From positions 97,728,316 through 97,792,315 of the forward strand of contig CM047810.1 in NCBI GenBank assembly GCA_026214975.1: a DNA stretch of 64,000 nt. Direction: 5' to 3'. The notes under the pieces were generated by a model, which was not told where the DNA came from, made no database searches, and saw only the letters and a program-made list of their open reading frames with translations. A program made the translations under genes and the position numbers. Source of the DNA: Gentiana macrophylla (lineage: Eukaryota > Streptophyta > Magnoliopsida > Gentianales > Gentianaceae). Below, piece after piece: positions 10,145 through 21,699 of this stretch (its first letter is position 1; every line of letters starts with the position of its first letter).

Positions 10145-13100
10145 AAAGCATGTGATTAATTGTTTTAGAGCACACCCTATTATTTAAACTACAACAAACT
10201 ATCACTCCCACTTGCTCTAAAGCAATGGAGACCCATCCCGTATTCTAGTACCCATTAAGCATATCATAACCATTGCAGATTCCAAAGTACACTCCGAGTA
10301 TGCCGTCGTAGGATAGGTCAGTGACTCGGGGAGCACCTACATCTAAATGTCATGGGTCTTAATGATTAGTCGGGTTGTCGGCTCGAGACGATCCGTAGAA
10401 TCAAAACGTTACGGTCCATCTAATCATGTGGTACCGAGTAAACACTCGAGCCCGAGATCGACTTAACGATCATCCTCAATCGACTTAAAGTCAAAATCAG
10501 TGTATCACACATATCCAAGCTCACACATGAATATGTCCGCATATTGTTCCTCGTTCTCTCAAGATACTAAAGGACATACTAACTTGCTTTGTTAACCGCC
10601 GAATCTAAGATTCGATCAAAGTTGACGTTTAATAACCTGACCATCTCTTACTAGAAAGATAATCTATCCCATTTCTCTTGATCTCAAGATTTAGAGAGTC
10701 ATTCCCGAGGCATAGGTAGAACTTCCTCGTTGAATGTTGCATACACAGATGCATCATCTTAACCAATAAGATGGATGGGAAACCAAAGGTCGATTCTAAT
10801 GAATTCGACCGAGTCAAACTCTTAAGAATGTTGTCCAAATCTACATTGCGAGAATCGTGGCATTGTCGATTCTCGACTTGAGATAACACACCCATGTTGA
10901 TTCCAATCAGTGCGGTATTATCCTTCACAAACACTAATATATGTATGTATATATTCACTACTGTACTAAAATTGATATCCAGTCTACAAAAGACTTATCA
11001 ATATTCTGGTCAAATCCACATATTGTAGAAATATATGTCTTCCAATGACCGAGAGGTTTGCTTTTTATCCACAAAGGACATAAGCCTTGACAGTCATTCT
11101 GTCATAAGCTTATAAGGCAATACCCTTTGTTCCGAATGAATCCAGACTCCGTTTGTTTGGCAAGAAAGTCTCAGGAAATCACCCTTTTTCTCGCTTTTGA
11201 ACGAAATCATGCAATACTAAGTGGTAAGAGAGTTCAAGGTCCGATTAACTCTCTACTTCTTAGGAATTACCCTAGACCACTCAATCTTTGCTCTGAAAGA
11301 TAAACTTTCCTATTCATTCCACTCTTTTCCGTGTAGATCCAATTACTCCCACTTTGGGCTGAGGCGCCTCGGGGTGGTTCTACTAGAGTATGAAACAGAA
11401 TCGAGTACCGAACTCCATTCATAGGGTTATGGCTATTAAACCAACCTCTATTATCAGAATCCTATATTGCTCGCAAAAGAGCCATAGGTCATCAATCGAT
11501 ACTCAGACTACAAAGTCCGCATAAACCGTAATGGGTAATGGATAAACCATACTCCCACTACATTCTGGGTGGATCAAAATTCTGATCTAGTTTAGTAGTA
11601 TTTAGTGTTATCACCAACAACCGATGTTGGATGTGGTCTGATTTTAATCAGTTAGTAACTACCTTTAGTAAATGTACTTCAAGGTTTAAGATTTTGCTGT
11701 TCATAGACTCTATCAGAAAGGACGCAACAGTATAACTGTCCCTTCCCGATTTCAAGAATCTTATAACACACCTTTTTCTCAATGCTACAAGATATATAAC
11801 GATTGGTCACTGACCGAACGTGTTCGCGAAATTTCCAGACCTACCTTCAAGCACCGTGTGCTAAATGCTTATATTTATGGAAGTGGGGTGAACCTTAACC
11901 GTAAATTCCAAAGCATATTCTAGGTAGACTTCTCGGTCTTACATTTCAATGGAAACCGTTATTTCGCGTCCAATATCTTTATTGAGTTAAGCAGTGTATT
12001 GTAGCACATCTAAAAACTATATAAGGCAATTTAACGGTTTCTCACTTAGTGAAAACATTTCACAATGAGGCAGGCTGAGCATCAGTCTCGAAGACTATGA
12101 ATGGCCTATTCCAAGTATAGAATACTCTATCTCTGTTGAAAACAGAGAAACCTCAAAATATTTTGGATAAACATTTCGGAGTGTTTGAATAGTTATCAGA
12201 CAAGAAGTCACTACTCGGAAGCTCCTACTAACTTGTATCTTTCATCAGACCCCGAAGGTCGTCATGAACAAGCTATACTTCTTTATAACCATTATCCTTT
12301 CCCGATTGAAAGGAAACTTAGTCATTGAACCTTTGAGACAATATAACCGGACTGGGAGAAAGGAATCACCCTGAGCCAGTCTTCAGGCCTTGTCTTTTAG
12401 GGACTATGCACTAACTATGGAATATGAAGAAGCGTTTATCTAAATAAAGAAACCAATTGCTCTTAATAGTTCTTAAGATGTGTTTTATATACATATTTTA
12501 GCAGTTGTAAGTGGTTTTGACTTTATCAAACAAAAGTCCGAGTCTTGGATTAAGACTACAAATGGTATATTCACTTTCTATACGACAAACAAATTATCGA
12601 ATGAAGGTAAATCCATTCGTTCCAACTAATCTTAAATGAAAATAAATTTTCTCATGATATCCAAGGATTGAACACGAGATTCATTTCCTTATATCACTCC
12701 CACTTTTCTAGCTAAAATTAACTGCCCGTTGTTTACTCCTTTAATCGTTAGATGCACTGCTACCTTGTTCTTCCAAAGAACCTAGCTCGAGAAAATCGTC
12801 AAGGATTCATAGGTTGGTGATCCAAAATCACCGTCCTTATCCTATGATTTTCAGTTAATTAATTTTCGGTTCAGCCTTAAAGTTTTCTCAGTTTAGATGA
12901 CTAACACTTTTAGACATATTCTCCCATTCTTGACTTTCCGTGAATGGAAAGCGAGTCTTGAACCAATGTTCGTTTGAGTAGACACTACTCTTGAACCGTG
13001 GGATGTCTATTTCGAGTGTTACTCGTCTGGACTTGTCGGATATCATAACATTAAAGCTCCCACTAGTTTATCGGTTCCAAATACCGTCTAACGAGCAATG

Positions 13101-15590
13101 CTTTATTTTTATGATTTTACGAATTTTTTCGATTAGAAAATCTTTCGTACATAGTTCCAATGTTTCCAGAAAAACAATAAATCATAGAACTCCCACTAGT
13201 TCATCAATTCCAAATATCGTCCAACTAGCGACATTCCATGACTTTCCGGTTTTTCAATTAGAACGGTTACGTGTGTAGTCAGTTACACTTTTCGAATGTT
13301 CTAGAAAAACAACAAATCATAAAGCTTCCACTAGTTCATCGATTCCAAATATCGTCCAACTAGTAACACTTCATGATTTTCCGATTTTTCAATTAGAAAA
13401 TTACTCGTGTAATCACTGCACACTCAAAATTCACTAGAAGAATTTCAAGTCCGAAATCACCTAAGTTTGTCTCCCGTTTGACACGAATGACACTAGTGAC
13501 ATACCTATATGTCACTCTGGTTTTTATAAGGCTTAAGAGAAAATATCTCTTTCGAAAAATAATTGCATTATCGATTAACTAGTTCAACGCCCTAGTTACT
13601 TTCCACTTTTTAAAGAAGTCAATACTAGTCAATTAATTTTTAAGCAATTTAGTAAGGGATAATGCTGTAAATAAAATGACATAAATTAATTCAAGTTAAC
13701 ACTACTATATTTATTTTAGGAATTGTAAACTAAAATTAAGTCTACTCTACCATTCCAAGGTTTCAACCTCGCATCTCAGTGCCGCCTTAGGGTAGGTCAA
13801 AGAGATGACGGTTAAATCGAGACAATCTCATCAATGAATAACTTGTGAGAATCGAACATCCCACGAGAATCGAACATCCCTTTATTCATTGACTACCTTC
13901 CTTTTTTAGCCTAGGTATTATAAAAAATACCCATGATGAGTGTGACCTACTATATCGGGTCTCTTAGGTACGCCCCGAGTGTGCCGTCTTAGGATAGGTC
14001 AGTGACCCGACGAGTACCCAGAAATCCTATCCTTTCGGAGACCAAGCCATGAATGTTGATAGGGGTGAACACCATCCTTAGGGGGACGAAATCAAAGCGC
14101 CGCGAGGCGTCACCCTTCTCTCATTTACTTGTATCTATAGTAGAGGCCGTGGGGTTGGTTGTCGTCTTCCCCGCTCCCACTCAATATTTTGGAAGTGGTG
14201 GTGGGTTAACTAACCACGTCTTTTTGATGTTAACATAAAAGCACATCAAATCAAGGATTCCGAATGGTGTCGGTAACGTAGGCAAGCCTACCCGTCCCTA
14301 TTCGTTGGAACATATGTGATGATCGGACGAAATCGGGTCAAGACAAATTTCATTGAGATAAGAAGGAATCACCCTCTCGCTCTCCAGGTGTAGTTTAGTC
14401 TTGCCGGACCCCGTGCATACATCACACTAGGAGGGTTAAGTCGGTCGAGCGAAGCTCGATTGACCACCCAACCTATAAAGCGAACCGCTTTTATCCAAGA
14501 TTTATTGTTCTTTTACCATCATTCAATCTCGTAGACACTACGAATCAAACGTGATCTCGTTTGGGTTTTAAGGCGGTTCACCGAGAACACACACCGAAAG
14601 GCTTAACGATTTCATAACCCGTCCTCGGATCTTTAATTAGTTACTAAATTAATTAATTACCACATATTAATTAAATTTCAACTAATTACGCGAGTTTGTA
14701 TACATGCCTATTTTAATTACCAAAATTAAAATTCTACATGTATGCATGGAGTGGATTTATGATATGATGCATGTCATGGCAATTCCGATTTTATATCTAT
14801 TTTATGATCAAACACATAAAAAATAAATTGCGAAAAAATTTAAACACCGAGATGGATCGTTGGTACCCCCGACTAACCTATTTTCTAAGGAAAAGTAAAA
14901 TTTAATCTAAGTCTTCAAATCTCGATCTTGAAACATCCGGATCTCGAACCTTCGATCTTGAGGCGAACCACGAACGACGAGAGAGGAGACCGTAATATAC
15001 CAATATATTATAAAATATATCTATATTATCAAATTGTTTTATATAAATTTGTTTTTTTTTTTTTAAATTGGTCTCGGCAATTATCTTATCAAAAAATTAG
15101 GATTGATTTTTTTTTTTTGGGGTCAAAACTTGCGGCTAAACCTAATACATTATGTTACAAGAAACAAAAATTTTTTCCAGCCGCAAATAAAAAAAAATTG
15201 CCGACGGAAAAATAAATTAATTAAACAATTCGGCATCCTCCCGTTTTTACCTTCTTGATGATCTTCAACACCATGATCTTCAACACATCATTTTCGTCGT
15301 CTCGAACCCGGATCAAAATTAAAAAACAAAAGGTACTACCTTTTTACATAATTTTTGAATTCAACATAATTAAATTACAAATCCTATGCTCAATTGATAC
15401 TAATCAAAAGAGCTACAAAATAGATCTACGGGTAAACAGTACCAACCCCAATCCATCTCTTCAACCAAGACATTCATAATCATAAAAAAAAATAAAACAT
15501 AAATTTCGGCCCCTATTAAAAATTGGGACAAAAAATCTACATGTTTTACCACTCCTAGATCTAATATTTTATACGTATAAATATAGATCA
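10145..15590 (-). other. Interior of minus-strand copia element, no coding frame recognised
   Basis: This 5.4 kb is moderately AT-rich and contains no copia protease, integrase or RT motif that I can identify in any frame. It holds a three-copy tandem repeat (13048-13430) and a diverged direct repeat of a GATAGGTCAGTGAC phrase (10285-10340 and 13960-14015). The right 1 kb (14600-15590) is the long 5' leader. It contains the phrase GAGATGGATCGTTGGTACC near 14850, which reappears at 50709 in another copia fragment. Confidence 0.6.
13048..13430. repeat. Three-copy tandem repeat, period 133-135 bp
   Basis: The phrase CACTAG at 13061, 13194 and 13329 is followed each time by TTCCAAATA(C/T)CGTC(C/T)AAC and then a TTT-CGATTAGAA-like segment. 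Copies are visibly diverged, so this is an old internal amplification. Confidence 0.8.
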
Positions 15591-15608
15591 CCACGGCTCC
15601 GATACCAC
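15591..15608 (-). other. Primer-binding site, tRNA-iMet type
   Basis: On the minus strand, TGGTATCGGAGC starts one base beyond the LTR edge (15607 to 15596). It matches the 3' end complement of initiator tRNA-Met (TGGTATCAGAGC) except for one base. It sets the direction of this copia element. Confidence 0.85.
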
Positions 15609-16065
15609 TGTTAGTAATACAATCCGCAGCGGAAGCGATTTTAAGGATCTAGATCTATAAATTACACGTAATAAAATAACTAGATCTATATCTACAAGGG
15701 GGTTGTAGAACATACCTCTTGGATCTCAAAATCCAAGTTGGAGAACCGCAATAGAAAGAACGAACGAAGGTGTGAAGAGCACCACGATCTTCCGTACGTG
15801 TGATCCAAGCAACTCCCGGTGGAAGGAAATTCTCGTCTCGAATCCTTCCGATATGCTACCAGGATAATCTCCAAGATTTTCCCCTTAAACCCCTTGGCCG
15901 AATTTTATTCCTTCCCTGTCTAAGAGGTGAAGTCGAAAATTACATTGTGTATCTCTTTATATAGGAGAGTAAAACTTAGCCTCCAAGGATTTAATAATTG
16001 ATATACCAAAATCAACATTGGCCAAGGCAACGGAATAAAGCGGCTAGCAGCTAGCGCGGTACTAG

Positions 16066-17773
16066 GCGCCAGGGGCCTCTCTGTGTCCTCTAGGACTCTG
16101 TGTCCTCTTGGACTCTCTGCCCGCCAGGGGCCTCTTTGTGTCCTCAAGGACTCTGTGTCCTCTTGGACTCTGTGTCCTCTAGGACTCTGTGTCCTCTTGG
16201 ACTCTCTGCCCGCCAGGGGCCTCTTTGTGTCCTCTAGGACTCTGTGTCCTCTTGGACTCTTTGTGTCCTCTAGGACTCTGTGTCCTCTTGGACTCTCTGT
16301 GCCCGTCAGGGGCCTCTTTGTGTCCTCTAGGACTCTGTGTCCTCTTGGACTCTGTGTCCTCTTGGACTCTCTGCCCGCCAGGGGCCTCTTTGTGTCCTCT
16401 AGGACTCTGTGTCCTCTTGGACTCTTTGTGTCCTCTAGGACTCTGTGTCCTCTTGGACTCTCTGTGTCCTCTTGGACTCTTTGTGTCCTCTAGGACTCTG
16501 TGTCCTCTTGGACTCTCTGTGTCCTCTTGGACTCTCTGTGTCCTCTAGGACTCTGTGTCCTCTTGGACTCTCTGTGTCCTCTTGGACTCTGTGTCCTCTA
16601 GGACTCTGTGTCCTCTTGGACTCTCTGCCCCGCCAGGGGGGCCTCTTTGTGTCCTCTAGGACTCTGTGTCCTCTTGGACTCTCTGCCCGCCAGGGGCCTC
16701 TTTGTGTCCTCTAGGACTCTGTGTCCTCTTGGACTCTCTGTGTCCTCTAGGACTCTGTGTCCTCTTGGACTCTCTGCCCGCCAGGGGCCTCTCTGTGTCC
16801 TCTAGGACTCTGTGTCCTCCTGGACTCTCTGTGTCCTCTTGGACTCTCTGCCCGCCAGGGGCCTCTTTGTGTCCTCAAGGACTCTGTGTCCTCTTGGACT
16901 CTGTGTCCTCTAGGACTCTGTGTCCTCTTGGACTCTCTGCCCGCCCGGGGCCTCTTTGTGTCCTCTGGGACTCTGTGTCCTCTTGGACTCTTTGTGTCCT
17001 CTAGGACTCTGTGTCCTCTTGGACTCTCTCGTGCCCGTCGGGGGCCTCTTTGTGTCCTCTGGGACTCTGTGTCCTCTTGGACTCTGTGTCCTCTTGGACT
17101 CTCTGCCCTTGGGGGCCTCTTTGTGTCCTCTAGGACTCTGTGTCCTCTTGGACTCTTTGTGTCCTCTAGGACTCTGTGTCCTCTTGGACTCTCTGTGTCC
17201 TCTTGGACTCTTTGTGTCCTCTAGGACTCTGTGTCCTCTTGGACTCTCTGTGTCCTCTTGGACTCTCTGTGTCCTCTAGGACTCTGTGTCCTCTTGGACT
17301 CTCTGCCCGCCAGGGGCCTCTTTGTGTCCTCTAGGACTCTGTGTCCTCTTGGACTCTGTGTCCTCTAGGACTCTGTGTCCTCTTGGACTCTCTGCCCGCC
17401 AGGGGCCTCTTTGTGTCCTCTAGGACTCTGTGTCCTCTTGGACTCTCTGTGTCCTCTTGGACTCTGTGTCCTCTGGGACTCTGTGTCCTCTTGGACTCTC
17501 TCGCCCGCCCAGGGGCCTCTCTGTCCCTCTGGGACTCTGTGTCCTCTGGACTCTCTGTGTCCTCTTGGACTCTCTGCCCGCCAGGGGCCTCTTTGTGTCC
17601 TCTAGGACTCTGTGTCCTCTTGGACTCTCTGTGTCCTCTTGGACTCTCTGTGTCCTCTAGGACTCTGTGTCCTCTTGGACTCTCTGCCCGCCAGGGGCCT
17701 CTTTGTGTCCTCAAGGACTCTGTGTCCTCTTGGACTCTGTGTCCTCTAGGACTCTGTGTCCTCTTGGACTCTC
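16066..17773. repeat. Tandem array of GTCCTCTWGGAC micro-palindrome units in the 5' LTR
   Basis: Two unit types alternate irregularly, TGTGTCCTCTAGGACTC (17 bp) and TGTGTCCTCTTGGACTCTC (19 bp), interrupted every 60-150 bp by GCCCGCCAGGGGCCTC. Each unit holds GTCC...GGAC arms around a short centre. The head of the LTR (GGCGCCAGGGGCCTC) shows that the spacer phrase derives from the LTR itself. Stop-free frames here, up to 193 codons, are an effect of the repeat and not genes. Confidence 0.95.
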
Positions 17774-17853
17774 TGCCAGCTGCCCTGCTCTCTGCCAGCT
17801 GCCCTGCTCTCTGCCAGCTGTCCTGCCCTCGCCGGCTGTCAGCTCCACACTTC

Positions 17854-17861
17854 TATAAATA
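17854..17861 (+). promoter_or_regulatory. LTR TATA box (array element, 5' LTR)
   Basis: TATAAATA lies about 80 bp after the array. It is conserved at 21435-21442 in the 3' LTR and at 26132-26139 (minus strand) in the solo LTR, so it is the probable core promoter. Confidence 0.6.
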
Positions 17862-18118
17862 TCACCTTCACCTCCTTTACAACTCTCGGACTTTTTCTCC
17901 TAAGAACTACGCATTGGCTTGATCCCTTACGGAGGGTACGTGGCGCCTTTCGAGCACGATTAATAATCATAAACACCATCCTTCTCCTCTTACTCCCCAA
18001 AAGCTCCATCTTTTTCTTGAGCTCCACCGTGTCCTCACCGGAGAAATCACTCATATCAGCCTTATATCCCTCAGTTAAACACTGTTACCGCAAACCTGAT
18101 GTTTTTGACCACATCAGT

Positions 18119-18137
18119 TGGCTCCGTTACCGGGAAA
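18119..18137 (+). other. Primer-binding site of the array element
   Basis: TGGCTCCGTTACCGGGAAA starts two bases after the LTR. It resembles the tRNA-Asp site TGGCGCCGTTGCCGGGGA with three differences. It is identical to the site of the gypsy element at 30435. Confidence 0.8.
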
Positions 18138-19564
18138 ATCATCAAGAAAAGCCTACTCCGGTAGTCCGCACCACCGCGAAATCCGTTTTCGTGGCGTCTC
18201 CGGCGAGGTCTTTCCTCCATCTTCAACTTCAAAATCAACAAAAGCTTTGGTTTTTGGGTTGTACAGCCTAGAAATCATCGTTTTCAGCCTCTTAGAAGCA
18301 AACTCGGTGCAAGGATCACTGGTTTTACGGATCGTTACAACGTCATCTTCAAAACTCGCATTACGAGTCCTCATAATTTCCAGGTTGGTATACGTGTTTT
18401 ATCAACTCAGCTTTTAGTTATAAAGGGATTGCCTCTGCAAGTGTTATTTGAGACCATTTGGGGTTGCATCGCCTGAGCTCTGTCGGATTCTGTTTGAGGC
18501 TTCACCGGCCGGCACCGCCTATGTTGAGTATTTCTGTCGGCAAGCTCTAAGTCCGATTTCTGTCGGCAAGCTCTAAGTCCGATTTGTGTCGGCTAGCTCT
18601 AAGTCCGATTTCTGTCGGCAAGCTCTAAGTCCGATTTGTGTCGGCTAGCTCTAAGTCCGATTTCTGTCGGCAAGCTCTAAGTCCGATTTGTGTCGGCTAG
18701 CTCTAAGTCCGATTTGTGTCGGCTAGCTCTAAGTCCGATTTCTGTCGGCAAGCTCTAAGTCCGATTTGTGTCGGCTAGCTCTAAGTCCGATTTCTGTCGG
18801 CAAGCTCTAAGTCCGATTTGTGTCGGCTAGCTCTAAGTCCGATTTCTGTCGGCAAGCTCTAAGTCCGACCTTTGTCGGCAAGCTCTAAGACCGACCTCAA
18901 CGTGTATTTCAACCAAGCCCGCAACGGCCTTGCTTAAAACAAAAGGGCCATACATCGGATTTTTATTTCAGTTAGCAAGCTCCACATCATCGAGCTCACT
19001 TTATTACAAGCTCCACATCAGCGAGCTCATTTATTACAAACTATCTTATTACGAGCTCTGCTGCTGCGAGCTCGCCATCAACATGGATTTCTACAACGAA
19101 AAGCCCGTCGCTTCATGCACGGCACTTTATGCCCGACGAGAGCGTTGTCGGCGACTAAGCCCGATAGAGCGTTATCGGCGACTAAGCTGTTTCATTTGCA
19201 ATGCACGAAGATATAATCGATGAATTCGCAACGCGATACAAACAACGATTCAAGCCCGATAGAGCGTTATCGGCGATTAAGCCTTATCGCTCCAATGCGC
19301 GACACACATAGCCGTGGTTTTCACCAACACCAGTTCAAGCCCGATAAACAGTATCGGCACTCTAAGCCCGACTCGAGCTCGGCATCATATTTTGAGCTCG
19401 CCTCGAGCATCTTCTGTAAACCCGACTCCAGCTCGGCATCATATTTCTCCGCACCTAGTAGAGAATCTTCTATCGCTTTACAAACAGCCGTCTCGGCAAA
19501 ACGACACAACAGGTCACCTACAACTTTACTCCATGATTCTTACCTGTGCAGTGAAGAGCTCAAG
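18138..19564 (+). other. Interior of the array element, non-coding
   Basis: No gag or pol frame is present. The section holds a 26-bp tandem array (18534-18896). Further on are AGCTCCACATC(A)-type duplications near 18975-19070 and repeated GAGCGTTRTCGGCGAYTAAG phrases at about 19140-19280. The short frames in this interval have no recognisable domain. Confidence 0.75.
18534..18896. repeat. 26-bp tandem repeat, about 14 copies, two alternating variants
   Basis: The units are CTGTCGGCAAGCTCTAAG and GTGTCGGCTAGCTCTAAG, each followed by TCCGATTT. The variants mostly alternate, which suggests amplification of a 52-bp dimer. Confidence 0.92.
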
Positions 19565-19578
19565 GAGTAAGGGGCCAT
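19565..19578 (+). other. Polypurine tract of the array element
   Basis: GAGTAAGGGGCCAT lies immediately before the 3' LTR TGATATACC. The gypsy element ends with the very similar GAGTAGGGGGCCAT at 45502. Confidence 0.8.
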
Positions 19579-21699
19579 TGATATACCAAAATCAACATTG
19601 GCCAAGGCAACGGAATAAAGCGGCTAGCAGCTAGCGCGGTACTAGGCGCCAGGGGCCTCTCTGTGTCCTCTAGGACTCTGTGTCCTCTTGGACTCTCTCG
19701 CCGCCCCAGGGCCTCTTTGTGTCCTCAAGGACTCTGTGTCCTCTTGGACTCTGTGTCCTCTAGGACTCTGTGTCCTCTTGGACTCTCTGCCCGCCAGGGG
19801 CCTCTTTGTGTCCTCTAGGACTCTGTGTCCTCTTGGACTCTTTGTGTCCTCTAGGACTCTGTGTCCTCTTGGACTCTCTGTGCCCGTCAGGGGCCTCTTT
19901 GTGTCCTCTAGGACTCTGTGTCCTCTTGGACTCTGTGTCCTCTTGGACTCTCTGCCCGCCAGGGGCCTCTTTGTGTCCTCTAGGACTCTGTGTCCTCTTG
20001 GACTCTTTGTGTCCTCTAGGACTCTGTGTCCTCTTGGACTCTCTGTGTCCTCTTGGACTCTTTGTGTCCTCTAGGACTCTGTGTCCTCTTGGACTCTCTG
20101 TGTCCTCTTGGACTCTCTGTGTCCTCTAGGACTCTGTGTCCTCTTGGACTCTCTGTGTCCTCTTGGACTCTGTGTCCTCTAGGACTCTGTGTCCTCTTGG
20201 ACTCTCTGCCCGCCAGGGGCCTCTTTGTGTCCTCTAGGACTCTGTGTCCTCTTGGACTCTCTGCCCGCCAGGGGCCTCTTTGTGTCCTCTAGGACTCTGT
20301 GTCCTCTTGGACTCTCTGTGTCCTCTAGGACTCTGTGTCCTCTTGGACTCTCTGCCCGCCAGGGGCCTCTCTGTGTCCTCTAGGACTCTGTGTCCTCCTG
20401 GACTCTCTGTGTCCTCTTGGACTCTCTGCCCGCCAGGGGCCTCTTTGTGTCCTCAAGGACTCTGTGTCCTCTTGGACTCTGTGTCCTCTAGGACTCTGTG
20501 TCCTCTTGGACTCTCTGCCCGCCAGGGGCCTCTTTGTGTCCTCTAGGACTCTGTGTCCTCTTGGACTCTTTGTGTCCTCTAGGACTCTGTGTCCTCTTGG
20601 ACTCTCTGTGCCCGTCGGGGGCCTCTTTGTGTCTGTGTAGGACTCGTGTGTCCTCTTGGACTCTGTGTCCTCTTGGACTCTCCCGCCCTTGAGGGGGCCT
20701 CTTTGTGTCCTCTGGACTCTGTGTCCTCTTGGACTCTTTGTGTCCTCTAGGACTCTGTGTCCTCTTGGACTCTCTGTGTCCTCTTGGACTCTTTGTGTCC
20801 TCTAGGACTCTGTGTCCTCTTGGACTCTCTGTGTCCTCTTGGACTCTCTGTGTCCTCTAGGACTCTGTGTCCTCTTGGACTCTCTGCCCGCCAGGGGCCT
20901 CTTTGTGTCCTCTTGGACTCTGTGTCCTCTTGGACTCTGTGTCCTCTAGGACTCTGTGTCCTCTTGGACTCTCTGCCCGCCAGGGGCCTCTTTGTGTCCT
21001 CTAGGACTCTGTGTCCTCTTGGACTCTCTGTGTCCTCTTGGACTCTGTGTCCTCTAGGACTCTGTGTCCTCTTGGACTCTCTGCCCGCCAGGGGCCTCTC
21101 TGTGTCCTCTAGGACTCTGTGTCCTCCTGGACTCTCTGTGTCCTCTTGGACTCTCTGCCCGCCAGGGGCCTCTTTGTGTCCTCTAGGACTCTGTGTCCTC
21201 TTGGACTCTCTGTGTCCTCTTGGACTCTCTGTGTCCTCTAGGACTCTGTGTCCTCTTGGACTCTCTGCCCGCCAGGGGCCTCTTTGTGTCCTCAAGGACT
21301 CTGTGTCCTCTTGGACTCTGTGTCCTCTAGGACTCTGTGTCCTCTTGGACTCTCTGCCAGCTGCCCTGCTCTCTGCCAGCTGCCCTGCTCTCTGCCAGCT
21401 GTCCTGCCCTCGCCGGCTGTCAGCTCCACACTTCTATAAATATCACCTTCACCTCCTTTACAACTCTCGGACTTTTTCTCCTAAGAACTACGCATTGGCT
21501 TGATCCCTTACGGAGGGTACGTAGGCAGCCTTTCAGGCACAGTTAATAATCATAAACACCATCCTTCTCCTCTTACTCCCCAAAAGCTCCATCTTTTTCT
21601 TGAGCTCCACCGTGTCCTCACCGGAGAAATCACTCATATCAGCCTTATATCCCTCAGTTAAACACTGTTACCGCAAACCTGATGTTTTTGACCACATCA
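19579..21699 (+). repeat. 3' LTR of the array-bearing element
   Basis: 2121 bp, with the same architecture as the 5' LTR. Differences are concentrated in the array and in a few bases after the TATA box (GTACGTGGCGCC against GTACGTAGGCAGCC). The TATA box is at 21435-21442. Confidence 0.93.
19646..21355. repeat. Micro-palindrome tandem array in the 3' LTR
   Basis: Same units and nearly the same length as in the 5' LTR (about 1.7 kb). Unit order is largely collinear with the 5' copy, as expected if both were copied from one template at insertion. Confidence 0.95.

Larger units (their letters stand above)
15999..18116 (+). repeat. 5' LTR of the array-bearing element
   Basis: The start is TGATATACC and the end is CACATCA. 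Order inside: about 67 bp unique head, the array (16066-17773), three about 22-bp copies of a CTGCCAGCTG(C/T)CCTGC phrase (to about 17835), a TATA box, and a 250-bp tail ending in the PBS-proximal CA. Confidence 0.93.
15999..21699 (+). mobile_element. Complete non-autonomous LTR retrotransposon with array-filled LTRs
   Basis: The two near-identical LTRs (2118 and 2121 bp) begin TGATATACCAAAATC and end GACCACATCA. They flank a 1462-bp interior without gag or pol. The target duplication ATAAT is exact. PBS and PPT fit the Ty3/gypsy element at 29907-46046 of this window: TGGCTCCGTTACCGGGAAA at 18119 and GAGTAAGGGGCCAT before the 3' LTR. About 80% of each LTR is a tandem array of 17-19 bp micro-palindromes. 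The near identity of the LTRs indicates a young insertion. A solo LTR of the same family is at 25878-29385. Having no coding capacity, it must depend on proteins from elsewhere. Confidence 0.93.
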
